Assembly: GCA_023663915.1 (NCBI GenBank)
Contig: JAMPGN010000018.1
Location: 1 to 31,553 of the forward strand
DNA length: 31,553 bases
DNA from: Eubacterium sp.
GTDB taxonomy: Bacteria > Bacillota_A > Clostridia > Lachnospirales > Lachnospiraceae
Direction: 5' to 3'
Shown: piece after piece, positions 1-8,655 of the stretch
How the letters are laid out: the number at the start of each line of letters is the position of its first letter
Numbering within the stretch: the first letter of the stretch is position 1
Notes under the pieces: generated by a model
The model's input: the letters and a program-made list of their open reading frames with translations, nothing else
Database searches by the model: none
Told to the model about the DNA's origin: nothing
Program-made: the position numbers and the translations under genes

Positions 1-53
1 CTGTCTGCTCAATCCTTATGTTATTTTAGAGATTCTTGAAAATTGATTTCCGT

Positions 54-1777
54 GGGTTTTTTCCTAAGTTGGTTGAATGCTTTTGCAGTCTGTAGTATAC
101 TGAATGTATCATTCTTTACTGGAGGCAGTCTATGCAGGAATTACTTACATTACTTGATAAGGACCTGGTCTATGACGGGCATGAGATGGTTGATGGCAGT
201 TTTGTGATAGCCGTCCATTTCAGAAACCCGGTCTGTAAATGCCGCTACTGTGGGAAAGAGTCATCCTCTGTCCATTCCACATATCAGCGAAGTGTCCAAG
301 ATCTGCCAATACAGGGGCACACTACGACTCTTCTGCTCACCGCAAGGAAAATGTTCTGCAAGAATCCATCCTGCACACATACCACTTTTTCGGAAACATT
401 CCCTTTTATAGGAAAGAGCGCAAAAAAGACGGACCGTTTAAAAGAGCAGATCATCAGCGTGGCGCTGGAAACAAGCTCCGTAGCAGCCGCGGACACGCTG
501 AAACGCGGCGCCATACAGACAAGCAAAAGCACCATCTGCTTGTTGCTAAAAAAAATCGCTGCCGATGTGGATAACTGACCAAGTTACAGAGATTTGTGTT
601 GATGATTTTGCATTTCGCAAGGGAGCGACCTATGGAACACTGATCATAGACAGCAGCAGCCATATGGTGATTGACATGATTGATTCCCGTGAGCGGCAGG
701 ATGTGGCAGCAAAACCTGCAGAATACCCTAACCTGAAAGTCGTTTCCAGGGACGGTTCCCCCACTTATGCGGCGGCAATCACACAGGCAGATCCGCAGAT
801 CATGCAGGTCAGTGACAGATTCCACCTGCTGAAAGGATTGACAGAAGCCAGTAAATGTGTGATTCAAGGGTTGTTCAAGGCAAATATTGCAATAAAAAAG
901 CCGGAAGCGGATGTTTTGCAGGGACCGTCGGAATATAACAGCACTTACTGGGAAAAACCTGTAAAGGAAGACGCCGCGGAAAAAAGACATCAAAGGAACC
1001 TTGCCAAAAAGAAGGAAGTGGTGAACCAGGTACGGGAACTGGACAGACAGGGACTGAAAGTATCTGAGACCGCAAAGAAGAGCGGCCTGTGCCGTGCCAC
1101 AGTGGAGAAATACATCCAAAAGGACTATGAACCGGAAAGCGCCGGTTATGGAAAGAAACAGCCGAGCAGACTGAAACCATATGAGGGAAAGATAAAAGAA
1201 ATGCCGTGCCTTAAATACAAATTTCGTGAGATAGAGGAAGAACTGCGCAGGGAAGGATACACAGGGGCATCTTCAACGATCCGTATGTACGCCACGCGGG
1301 AGAGGCGGCTGATAAAACAAGCTGCGGGAATCATTCCCCAGGCGGACACCCTTGAAAGGAAATGGCTGGAAAAACTGCTGTACAAACCGATGGATAAAAT
1401 ACAAGGGATAGATGCACAACTGGTTGGAAAGCTCCTAGAAGAATATCCCATTGTACAGGATATATATGATCTGGCAGGAAGCTTTCGGGAAATTCTGTTC
1501 AGCCGGAAAGCGGAAGATCTAGATAATTGGCTGGCAGAGGTCGATCATTTAGAGATCGATGAATTAACAAGCTTTGCAAACGGACTGCGCAAAGACCTTG
1601 ATGCCGTAAAAAATGCTGCCAGCCATGACTATAATAATGGGCTGGCAGAGGGAAGTGTAAATAAGGTAAAACTGGCAAAGCGAAAAATGTATGGGAGGTG
1701 TAGCTTTGAAACACTTCGTAAAAAAGTACTGTTACGAGAGCAATATAAAAACGCTCAATAAACTTAGGAAAGAACCA
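54..1777 (+). mobile_element. ISL3-family insertion sequence with terminal inverted repeats
   Basis: The left end at 54-70 reads GGGTTTTTTCCTAAGTT. The reverse complement of 1761-1777 reads TGGTTCTTTCCTAAGTT, a match at 15 of 17 positions. The repeats bracket a transposase of ISL3 type whose stop codon (1759-1761) touches the right repeat. The element is about 1.7 kb. No 8-bp target duplication is recognisable: the bases before 54 and after 1777 differ, so the left flank has probably been rearranged since insertion. On the right the element directly joins an IS630-type coding remnant that starts mid-protein, so it probably landed inside that gene. The exact outer ends are uncertain by one or two bases. 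Confidence 0.82.
132..1761 (+). pseudogene. ISL3-family transposase, split by a frameshift near 576
   Basis: The 148-aa N-terminal part (132-578) starts at an ATG six bases after GGAGG. It carries the ISL3 zinc-ribbon Cys pattern (CRYC, then CKNPSC) that binds transposon ends. The remainder reads on in another frame to 1761 and carries the DDE transposase domain: VDDFAFRKG for the first Asp, SRDGSPTY for the second, and LAEGSVNKVK for the Glu near the end. The parts join smoothly (DVDN to DQVTE) if one base near 576 is skipped, so a +1 shift is needed. The combined length of about 545 aa matches the longer ISL3 transposases that have an inserted helix-turn-helix region. A run of eight A lies at 548-555, but a simple -1 slip there would not give the right frame, so a disabling mutation is more likely than programmed frameshifting. 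Confidence 0.82.
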
Positions 1778-2660
1778 AAAGCCTGTTGACCTCGGCTATG
1801 CCGCTGAAACATGGACGCGCACACTTCTGACAAAACATATCAATCAGTTTGCAGAAGGAGCGGGACACACCCGTCTTTCCACAGTCAGCCAGTCCAAGAT
1901 ACGTGCGATCCTTGAGAAGGCGGATATAAAGCCTAACAAAATAACTTATTATTGCGAGAACCGTACCCTTGATTTTGAACAGAAAATGCACAATGTCCTT
2001 CTTGTATACAAGCAGTTGTTTTTACAGTTTGATGGAAGCGGAAGCCTAATCCCGTTTATTGAGGAAGGGCGCCAGTACATATATTTTCTTGTGACGAGAA
2101 ACCCGGCATGCAGGCGACCGCCAATACCACACGGATCTCATGCCGGATGGGAGCCACAAAACCATCAGCAGGGATTACGAATACAGGCGTTTGGGAACCG
2201 TTTCCCTGCTGGTAGGCATTGACTTCCAGACAGGGAAGGCAGTCCCTTTGGTCAGGGGTTTGCATAAACAGCAAAGATTACATCGAGTTCCTGCGGCTGC
2301 TCGATGCCAAATACCCGGAAGGGGATAAGGTACGGCTGATACTGGACGATCTTCAAGTGCATACTTTTCGAAGAAACAAGGAAATATATTGCCACATTAT
2401 CCGGACGATTTGAATTTATCTTTGCGCCGAAGTATGGTTCATGGCTTAACCTGGTTGAGGGCTTTTTTAGCAAGCTTACCTGGCAAATGCTAAAAGGTAT
2501 CCGGGTACAAACAAAAGAAGAACTGGTGCAACGCATATATAAATATTTTGATGAAGCAAATGAATTGCCTGTGGTTTATCACTGGAAATGCAAGCTTGGC
2601 AAAATTGATCCCAGCGAAAAGACCGTAGTAGATACCTTGCCGGTTCAAAAGTCTAGTTAA
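1778..2660 (+). pseudogene. IS630-family transposase remnant, 5' truncated and multiply frameshifted
   Basis: From 1779 the sequence reads KPVDLGYAAETWT, an internal block of IS630 transposases, so the N-terminal helix-turn-helix half is missing where the ISL3 element joins. Homology then hops frame about four times: near 2065 (to reach CDEKPGMQATANT), near 2130 (to reach DLMPDGSHKT and RDYEYRRLGTVSLL), near 2268 (to reach KDYIEFLRLLDAKYPEG) and near 2368 (to reach GRFEFIFAPKYGSWLNLVEG). The last frame ends at a TAA at 2658-2660. The first DDE Asp (DEKPG) and the terminal Glu (NLVEGFF) survive, but the second motif reads ILDDLQVH where the family usually has ILDNHSAH. The gene is dead. It shows that this flank has taken repeated insertions. 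Confidence 0.85.
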
Positions 2661-2817
2661 TTAGTGACGATTATACTAGTTAATCATTTGAAGGCTGAAC
2701 TGTTACGTTAATGTTAATAACAGTCTATAAATTTAACCTACTCAAAAAATGGTTTAGCGTGTATATAATTAAGTAATTTGATAAAATCATTATATCGTAA
2801 AAAGATTACTTACTATT

Positions 2818-2847
2818 TTAATTGAATGTTGCATGATAGAATATAAT
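2818..2847 (+). promoter_or_regulatory. Possible original promoter of the biosynthetic operon, now upstream of IS982
   Basis: A perfect TATAAT lies at 2842-2847 in a very AT-rich stretch, with only a weak -35 (TTAATT, 2818-2823, 18-base spacing). If the IS982 element and one copy of its AAGTT duplication are removed, this box lies about 40-45 bases from the AAGGAG ribosome site and ATG of the aldolase gene, a normal leader length. Either this was the operon promoter before the insertion, or it is a chance box in AT-rich DNA. Confidence 0.35.
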
Positions 2848-2858
2848 TGTGTTAAGTT

Positions 2859-3860
2859 AACTCGTTGTGCTAGTTAACATAAAAAATTTCAACAAAATAT
2901 GTTATCCTAATTGTAGACCAATACAATAATGAAAGGAGGCATATTTATGTTGAAGTTTCAAGAGGATTATACCACCCTTATCACTACTTTTGAAGATTTT
3001 ATTTTACTTGTTTATACATTGGTCGATGACTTATATAAGCAGTTTGCTCCCGCTGCCGTTTCACAAAGGAGAAATGTCACCACTGCTAAATTGTCTGATC
3101 CTGAGATCATTACCCTTAGTATCTGCAGTGAGGTGGTCGGCATGGATTCCGAAAAAGCATGGTATTCCTTTGTCAAACGTAATTACCGGCATCTTTTCCC
3201 GAATCTTTGCAGCAGGACACACTTTAACCAAACCCGTAGGAATCTTTTGCAGGTCACGGAACTGATCCGGCAAAAGCCACCCCCGTTTTCCCTATACCTG
3301 CAAGCCGGTATTATGTGGTCGACAGCTTTCCACTTCCAGTCTGCAAGTTCGGTCGTGCCCGCTACTGCCGTTCTTTTCGCACAGACGGCGCAAATTACGG
3401 AAAGTGTCCTTCTAAAAAGGAAACTTACTACGGCTTCAAGGTACATGCCCTGATCACCTTAGAGGAATATATCACGGCATTTGAAATCACACCAGCCTCT
3501 GTGGATGACCGGGAGGGGCTGAGGGATTTTGCGGAAAACCATCTGAACATGGTAATCTTTGGTGATAAAGGCTATACCGGCGGGAGGCTTCTTGAGGATA
3601 TGCAGGCCAAGGGCATATGCCTTATGTCATTGAAGCCCTCGAATTACAAAGGAAACTGGACAAAGGAGACCAGGCAGCTGATCTTCCGGTTCCGCCGAAG
3701 GGTTGAGACAGTTTTTTCGCAGCTGAGCGAGCAGATGAATGCGGAAAAACTGCTTGCCAAGAGTTTCCATGGATTATGCATCCGCCTACAAAATCAGTGA
3801 GGGGCTTTTTGTGCTTTTTTATAGCCCTCAGTAGTCTAATGTTAAAGTAGCAAACGAGTT
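2859..3860 (+). mobile_element. IS982-family insertion sequence
   Basis: The left end (2859-2880) begins AACTCGTTGTGCTAGTTAAC. The reverse complement of the right end (3839-3860) begins AACTCGTTTGCTACTTTAAC, so the termini are clear imperfect inverted repeats. AAGTT occurs directly outside both ends (2854-2858 and 3861-3865), consistent with a 5-bp target duplication. The element is about 1.0 kb, the usual IS982 size, and encloses one transposase gene. It ends only 34 bases before the first sugar-biosynthesis start codon, so it separates that gene from whatever once lay upstream. Confidence 0.8.
2947..3800 (+). pseudogene. IS982-family transposase, frameshifted
   Basis: The start at 2947 is chosen because AAAGGAGG (2931-2938) precedes it at good spacing; the ATG at 2929 would place that site inside the gene. 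The first part (to about 3275) has IS982-like sequence (KLSDPEIITLSICSE, NYRHLFPNL, HFNQTRRNL). Homology then continues in a different frame as FPIPASRYYVVDSFPLPVCK, FGDKGYTGG and RRRVETVFSQL, which supply the D, D and E catalytic residues. The switch lies around 3270-3285, next to a run of five C. The C-terminus may also be shifted: after LQNQ-stop, another frame reads LQNKISEGLFVLFY, closer to the usual family ending. The transposase is probably inactive unless ribosomes slip. Confidence 0.8.
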
Positions 3861-3894
3861 AAGTTATTGCGGTGATTAAGGAGCTAAATATAAT

Positions 3895-5508
3895 ATGTCA
3901 AAGATCAATTTGCTGGATTGCACTTTGCGCGACGGCGGATATTTAAATGACTGGGAGTTCGGGCACGATAATATTGTGAATATTTTCGAGCGGCTTGTCA
4001 GTGCCGGACTGGACATTATCGAGATCGGTTTTATCGACGAAGCGAGGCGGTATGACGCGAACCGCACGATTTTTCCGGATGCGGCGTCGGTGAACAGGAC
4101 TTATAAAGGGCTATCGAAAGGCAGTTCCATGATCGTTGGCATGATCGATTACGGGACATGCGGCATCGATAAGATGATTCCGGCGGCGGAAAGCTTCATG
4201 GATGGCATTCGCATCATTTTTAAAAAAGAGAAAAAAGAGGGCGCTATTGCGTTTTGCCGGCAGGTCAAGGAATTAGGGTACAAAGTCTTTGCGCAGGCTG
4301 TTTCCATCACCAGTTATGATGATGCGGAGTTGATGGATCTGCTTGGATTAGTGAACGATCTGGAGCCGTATGCCTTTTCTCTGGTGGATACCTATGGTCT
4401 TTTGCATAAAAACCGTCTGATGCATTATTTTGAGTTTGTGAACCAGCACATGAAAACGACAATCGGGCTGGGATATCATTCCCATAATAATTTTCAGCTT
4501 GCCTATGCGAACTGTATTGAGGTAATGGAACTGTCGGATGTGGAACGCGCGGTAGTGATCGACGGTACGTTGTACGGAATGGGGAAAAGCGCAGGAAACG
4601 CGCCGCTTGAGCTGCTTGCCGCTTATATGAATGACAATCTTGGAAAACATTATCACTGCAGCCAGCTTCTTGAAGCGATCGATGTCACGATGCTGGAACT
4701 GTACAAGCAGATTCCGTGGGGCTATTCCTTTAAGTTTTTCCTGTCTGCATCGAAGGACTGCCATCCTAATTATGTTACATACTTGATGGATAAGAAGAAA
4801 TTGTCTGTCAAGTCGATCAATGAGATACTGGATAAACTAGAAGATGGCAAGAAACTGCTCTATGACAGGGATTATGCGGAGCGGCTTTATGTAGAATACC
4901 AGAAAACGGAGTGCGACGATTCCAAGGACAGGGCGCATCTGCGAAACTGGCTTAGAGACAGGGAGGTCATGCTGCTTGCACCGGGCAAGAATATTGTGGA
5001 ACAGAGTGGCAGGATCAAGGAGTATCTGGCAGAAAAAGGCGCGGAGGATATAGTGAAGATCGCGATTAATTTTGTCCCGGCGGGCATCCCGGTGGATGCT
5101 GTTTTTATCAGCAATGCGAAGCGGTATGTCCCGTTGTCAACGAAACTCAGCCAGAGCGAAAATAAGCTGACCACCCTGGCGACTTCCAATGTGACCAAGG
5201 CATCGGGATCGTTTGACTATGTATTTAATTATAGCGCACTTCTTGACGAACAGGCATTGATTGTGGATAATCCGATGATTATGCTGTTTAAACTGCTTCG
5301 AGAGGCGGGTGTGGCGCATGTGTCGCTTGCGGGTTTTGACGGGTATGTGAAGGCGGATGCCCCCAACTACGTGAATCCGAACATGGATCATTCTTTCAGC
5401 CGTGAGAAGGCGCAGGAGATCAATCGGGATGTTGTGGACAGTATTAAGAGACTGGGTGCGCTGGAATTTGCAATGGAGTATATTACGGATACGTTATACC
5501 AATCATAA
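3895..5508 (+). CDS. Two-domain DRE-TIM (HMGL-like) aldolase of a polysaccharide locus
   Basis: This 537-aa protein starts at an ATG preceded by AAGGAG (3878-3883). Residues 1 to about 300 form an HMG-CoA-lyase/4-hydroxy-2-oxovalerate-aldolase type TIM barrel: the DCTLRDGGY signature near residue 8 supplies the catalytic Arg and metal-binding Asp, and YHSHNNFQ supplies the H-x-H metal ligands. Family members make or break C-C bonds of 2-oxo acids using a divalent metal. Aldolases such as DmpG are about 340 aa. Here a further domain of roughly 190 residues follows, opening with VMLLAPGKNI, a Rossmann-like strand-loop that I cannot assign. It is the first gene of the cluster and is followed after 70 bases by a ThDP-dependent enzyme, so the two probably act on the same 2-oxo-acid chemistry. 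The substrate is unknown. Confidence 0.85.
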   Translation: MSKINLLDCTLRDGGYLNDWEFGHDNIVNIFERLVSAGLDIIEIGFIDEARRYDANRTIFPDAASVNRTYKGLSKGSSMIVGMIDYGTCGIDKMIPAAESFMDGIRIIFKKEKKEGAIAFCRQVKELGYKVFAQAVSITSYDDAELMDLLGLVNDLEPYAFSLVDTYGLLHKNRLMHYFEFVNQHMKTTIGLGYHSHNNFQLAYANCIEVMELSDVERAVVIDGTLYGMGKSAGNAPLELLAAYMNDNLGKHYHCSQLLEAIDVTMLELYKQIPWGYSFKFFLSASKDCHPNYVTYLMDKKKLSVKSINEILDKLEDGKKLLYDRDYAERLYVEYQKTECDDSKDRAHLRNWLRDREVMLLAPGKNIVEQSGRIKEYLAEKGAEDIVKIAINFVPAGIPVDAVFISNAKRYVPLSTKLSQSENKLTTLATSNVTKASGSFDYVFNYSALLDEQALIVDNPMIMLFKLLREAGVAHVSLAGFDGYVKADAPNYVNPNMDHSFSREKAQEINRDVVDSIKRLGALEFAMEYITDTLYQS

Positions 5509-5578
5509 CAGCATAGGAAAATGCAATTTATATTTGCAGACAAAGGATACAAATCGCGAGGAAGGAACGAATACTAAG

Positions 5579-7402
5579 ATGAAAATAAAAGTAGCGCAAT
5601 ATGCAGCGCAATTTCTGGCGGAACATGGCGTGAGGGATGTATTTACTATCACGGGCGGCGGGGCGATGCATTTAAATGATGCGATCGGGCATCACGAATC
5701 ATTGCATTGCACGTACAACCATCATGAGCAGGCGTGCGCTATGGCAGCGGAAGGATATGCCAGACTGACGGGAAAAGCGGCGGCGGTCTGTGTTACTTCC
5801 GGGCCCGGCGGTACGAATGCGATCACGGGCGTGCTGGGCGGATGGCAGGACTCGATTCCAATGTTTGTTATTTCGGGGCAGGTAAAAAGGGAGACAACCA
5901 CGTGGTCTGCCTCTGTGCCGTTGCGGCAGCTGGGCGATCAGGAATTTCAGATCATAGACTGTGTGAAGGGAATGACGAAGTACGCTCATATGATAACAGA
6001 ACCAACAGAGATACGGTATCATATGGAGAAGGCGTGGTATCTGTGCAATCATGGCAGGAAAGGTCCTGTATGGCTGGACATTCCTTTGGATATTCAAGCG
6101 GCAGTTGTGGAGGAGAGAATGTTAAGGGGATTTTCGGCAAAAGAAGAGACAATGGATTCCATGAGCGGCAGGGAGATAATGGATATCTGTGAAAACCCGG
6201 TGTACGACAGCCGCCTGACAGAGCGGATCGTTGAGAAGGTCAGGGAGGCAGAACGGCCGGTTATTCTGGCAGGGACCGGAGTGCGGCTGTCGGGAGCTTA
6301 TGATGAATTCCTGAAATGTATTGATTCGTTACAGATTCCGGTAGTGACGGCATGGAATGCACATGACCTGTTGTGGGACGAGCATCCTCTTTACTGCGGC
6401 AGGCCTGGGAGCGTCGGGACAAGAGGGGGCAATTTTATTGTCCAGAACAGCGATGTGCTTCTGGCGCTGGGATGCCGGATGAATATCCGTCAGATCAGCT
6501 ATAATTATAAGGAATTTGCTAAGAATGCTTATAAAATTGCAGTGGATATTGATGAGGCGGAGCTGAATAAACCGACAGTAGATATTGATATGAAAATTCA
6601 TGCCGATGCTGCAGACGTGATGAGTGACATTAGCATCAGAGATTTGGATTCGGGGGATCATGTAAAATGGCTGCAATGGTGCAGAAAGACCAATGCAAAA
6701 TATCCGGCAGCATTGCCGTCCTATTATGAGAAGAAGTCGCCGGTCAACCCGTATGCATTTATCCATGAGTTTTCCGAGTGCCTTGCAGAAGGGGATAAAG
6801 TGATCTGTGGTAACGGGAGCGCCTGTGTTGTCACTTTTCAGGCGATGCAGATCAAGAAGTCGCAACGCTTGTTTACCAATTCCGGCTGCGCGGCGATGGG
6901 GTATGGATTTCCGGCGGCGATCGGATGTGCGGTGGCGGAGCGAGGGAAAAGAGTGGTCTGCCTGGACGGCGACGGCAGTTTCCAGATGAATATTCAGGAG
7001 CTGCAGACAGTCGTATATAACCGTCTGAATCTTAAGATTTTTATATTGAACAATAATGGATACCATTCGATCAGGCAGACGCAGACGAATTTGTTTGAGC
7101 CGCCGCTTGTAGGGGTCTGTGACGGCAATGGGATAAGTTTCCCGGATATGGAGAGGATTGCGTATGCTTATGATATCCCTTATGTGAAAATTGACAGGAT
7201 TGAGGATATTTCTGTGAAGGTGCGGAGGGTCCTGGATACGGACGGGGCAGTTTTGTGTGAAGTGGTTCTTGATCCCGAACAGAATTTTGAGCCGAAATTG
7301 TCATCCAAAGTATTGCCCGATGGCAGGATCGTATCGCCGGAGATCGATGATATGTATCCGTTTCTGCCTAGGGAGGAGTATGTGGGGAATAAATTATGTT
7401 AG
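5579..7402 (+). CDS. Acetolactate-synthase-like ThDP-dependent enzyme, candidate YerE-type sugar-branching enzyme
   Basis: The 607-aa protein starts at 5579 after GAGGAAGG; an open frame extends further upstream but overlaps the aldolase gene. It has the three-domain layout of the acetolactate synthase family: the N-terminal ThDP domain with catalytic Glu50 in YNHHEQACAMAAEGYAR, a central domain, and a C-terminal ThDP/Mg-binding domain with GDGS (464-467) ending in NNNGY. A housekeeping acetolactate synthase would not be expected among CDP-sugar genes. In Yersinia, the related flavoenzyme YerE transfers a two-carbon unit from pyruvate to C4 of CDP-3,6-dideoxy-4-ketohexose to make yersiniose. 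With rfbF, rfbG and rfbH nearby, a similar role is plausible but inferred. The adjacent aldolase may supply or process the 2-oxo acid. Confidence 0.82.
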   Translation: MKIKVAQYAAQFLAEHGVRDVFTITGGGAMHLNDAIGHHESLHCTYNHHEQACAMAAEGYARLTGKAAAVCVTSGPGGTNAITGVLGGWQDSIPMFVISGQVKRETTTWSASVPLRQLGDQEFQIIDCVKGMTKYAHMITEPTEIRYHMEKAWYLCNHGRKGPVWLDIPLDIQAAVVEERMLRGFSAKEETMDSMSGREIMDICENPVYDSRLTERIVEKVREAERPVILAGTGVRLSGAYDEFLKCIDSLQIPVVTAWNAHDLLWDEHPLYCGRPGSVGTRGGNFIVQNSDVLLALGCRMNIRQISYNYKEFAKNAYKIAVDIDEAELNKPTVDIDMKIHADAADVMSDISIRDLDSGDHVKWLQWCRKTNAKYPAALPSYYEKKSPVNPYAFIHEFSECLAEGDKVICGNGSACVVTFQAMQIKKSQRLFTNSGCAAMGYGFPAAIGCAVAERGKRVVCLDGDGSFQMNIQELQTVVYNRLNLKIFILNNNGYHSIRQTQTNLFEPPLVGVCDGNGISFPDMERIAYAYDIPYVKIDRIEDISVKVRRVLDTDGAVLCEVVLDPEQNFEPKLSSKVLPDGRIVSPEIDDMYPFLPREEYVGNKLC

Positions 7403-7470
7403 TATAGATATAGAACGGTGTTGGGATTCGATTGAGTTTTTATGTACATTGGAAGAGTGCAGGGGAAAAG

Positions 7471-8505
7471 ATGGATACAGAAAAAGGGAAAATGCGAGAG
7501 CAATGGATAGATTTTTTGAAAACACTGGCGATGATAGCGGTTTTACAAAATCATTTACCAGAGAATGCTCAATTGTATAATATATCATATTCTGTTTTTT
7601 CGGTTTCTCTGTTTGTTTTATGTGGTGGTGTGACATCGGTAATTTCGTTAGCGGATCAAACGGCTTTTGAGTATGGGACTTATATACGAAAGAAGGCTAA
7701 ACAAATTCTTTTTCCATATTTTGTGGCTACATGCGGATATGCTATTTATGATAGGGGGGGGGTACTGGACGTTTTTTATATGTTTGATAAACTGATAAAT
7801 TTTTCATATGGTTCCAACGGACATATGTATTATCTGGTTTTCTATATTGAATTGATTTTAGCAGCGCCTATATTAGTCAGATTATATAAAAAATATGAAA
7901 AAAGAGAACTGGTACAGGTAAGTTTCCTTGTATTTAGCGCTATGTTAGCCTATGTATTTGAAAAGTACACTTACTTGGATAAGTTTGCATTAGGAAGCAG
8001 GTTTTTGTTTGGAGGCAGTTATTTTTTTGTATTTAATTTAGGAATTTATATTTATTTACACATAGATTTGTTAAATAAATTAAAAGTAAAGGCAGTAGTA
8101 GCTGTTGTAAGTATATGTGCACTTATTTATATTGTGTCAGAAGAATGGTATTTAGTCTGGTGGTCAAATCCTCCCTCTGTAAAATTAATCATATATACAG
8201 GAGTGGTGTTTTTACTGAATTATAGTTGTTTTACACTTGTACAATGTTTTTTGGAGAATACAAATTTGGAAAAAGCTGTTAAATTTGTTATAGGATTGTT
8301 GTGTGCGATCGGAAGATATTCTTTATATATTTATTTGTGGCATATGATGTTATTAGATATGCTGATAGAGCAAGGATTGTTTATTAAGCCATCGATGGCA
8401 TTTGGGGAAAAAATAGCTATTAGCTGTTTTATATTATATTTTCTTTGTTTAATATGCATTGTATATAAGAAAATAAAAGATATAGTCTGCGGTTATTTGA
8501 TTTAG
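7471..8505 (+). CDS. Acyltransferase 3 family membrane protein with an internal G9 tract
   Basis: The 344-aa protein (start 7471, preceded by AGGGGA) begins REQWIDFLKTLAMIAVLQNHL, the typical first segment of acyltransferase-3 (OafA/NodX-like) proteins with the catalytic His in helix 1. About ten hydrophobic segments follow, and YSLYIYLWHMMLLDML near residue 285 is the usual late motif. Such enzymes O-acetylate or otherwise acylate surface sugars at the membrane. The gene is strongly AT-rich compared with its neighbours, which suggests separate acquisition. Codons 95-98 contain nine consecutive G (7754-7762). With ten or eight G the frame closes within about a dozen codons, so this gene may switch on and off by slippage. 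It is in the on state here. The acyl group is unknown. Confidence 0.85.
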   Translation: MDTEKGKMREQWIDFLKTLAMIAVLQNHLPENAQLYNISYSVFSVSLFVLCGGVTSVISLADQTAFEYGTYIRKKAKQILFPYFVATCGYAIYDRGGVLDVFYMFDKLINFSYGSNGHMYYLVFYIELILAAPILVRLYKKYEKRELVQVSFLVFSAMLAYVFEKYTYLDKFALGSRFLFGGSYFFVFNLGIYIYLHIDLLNKLKVKAVVAVVSICALIYIVSEEWYLVWWSNPPSVKLIIYTGVVFLLNYSCFTLVQCFLENTNLEKAVKFVIGLLCAIGRYSLYIYLWHMMLLDMLIEQGLFIKPSMAFGEKIAISCFILYFLCLICIVYKKIKDIVCGYLI

Positions 8506-8655
8506 TATCCGCCTTAGTTTCAAGTGCTGGTGAGTATTTTAAAAATAGGAATTTACATTTCCGGATTACATTAAATAGAAGAACGGGCTTTAAGGCTTAC
8601 AAAAACATAACAGAGTATTTTATGGAAAAGTGCAATCATATGAGGGAGATATATT

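Noticed and set aside
1..53. Minus-strand tail reading TEINFQESLK-stop before the ISL3 left end.
   Set aside because: It is too short to assign to any family. It may be the end of a gene outside the window, but there is nothing to support it.
2661..2858. Possible small gene in the AT-rich stretch between the IS630 remnant and IS982.
   Set aside because: It has frequent stops in all frames and no start with a ribosome site. It looks like intergenic DNA with promoter-like boxes.
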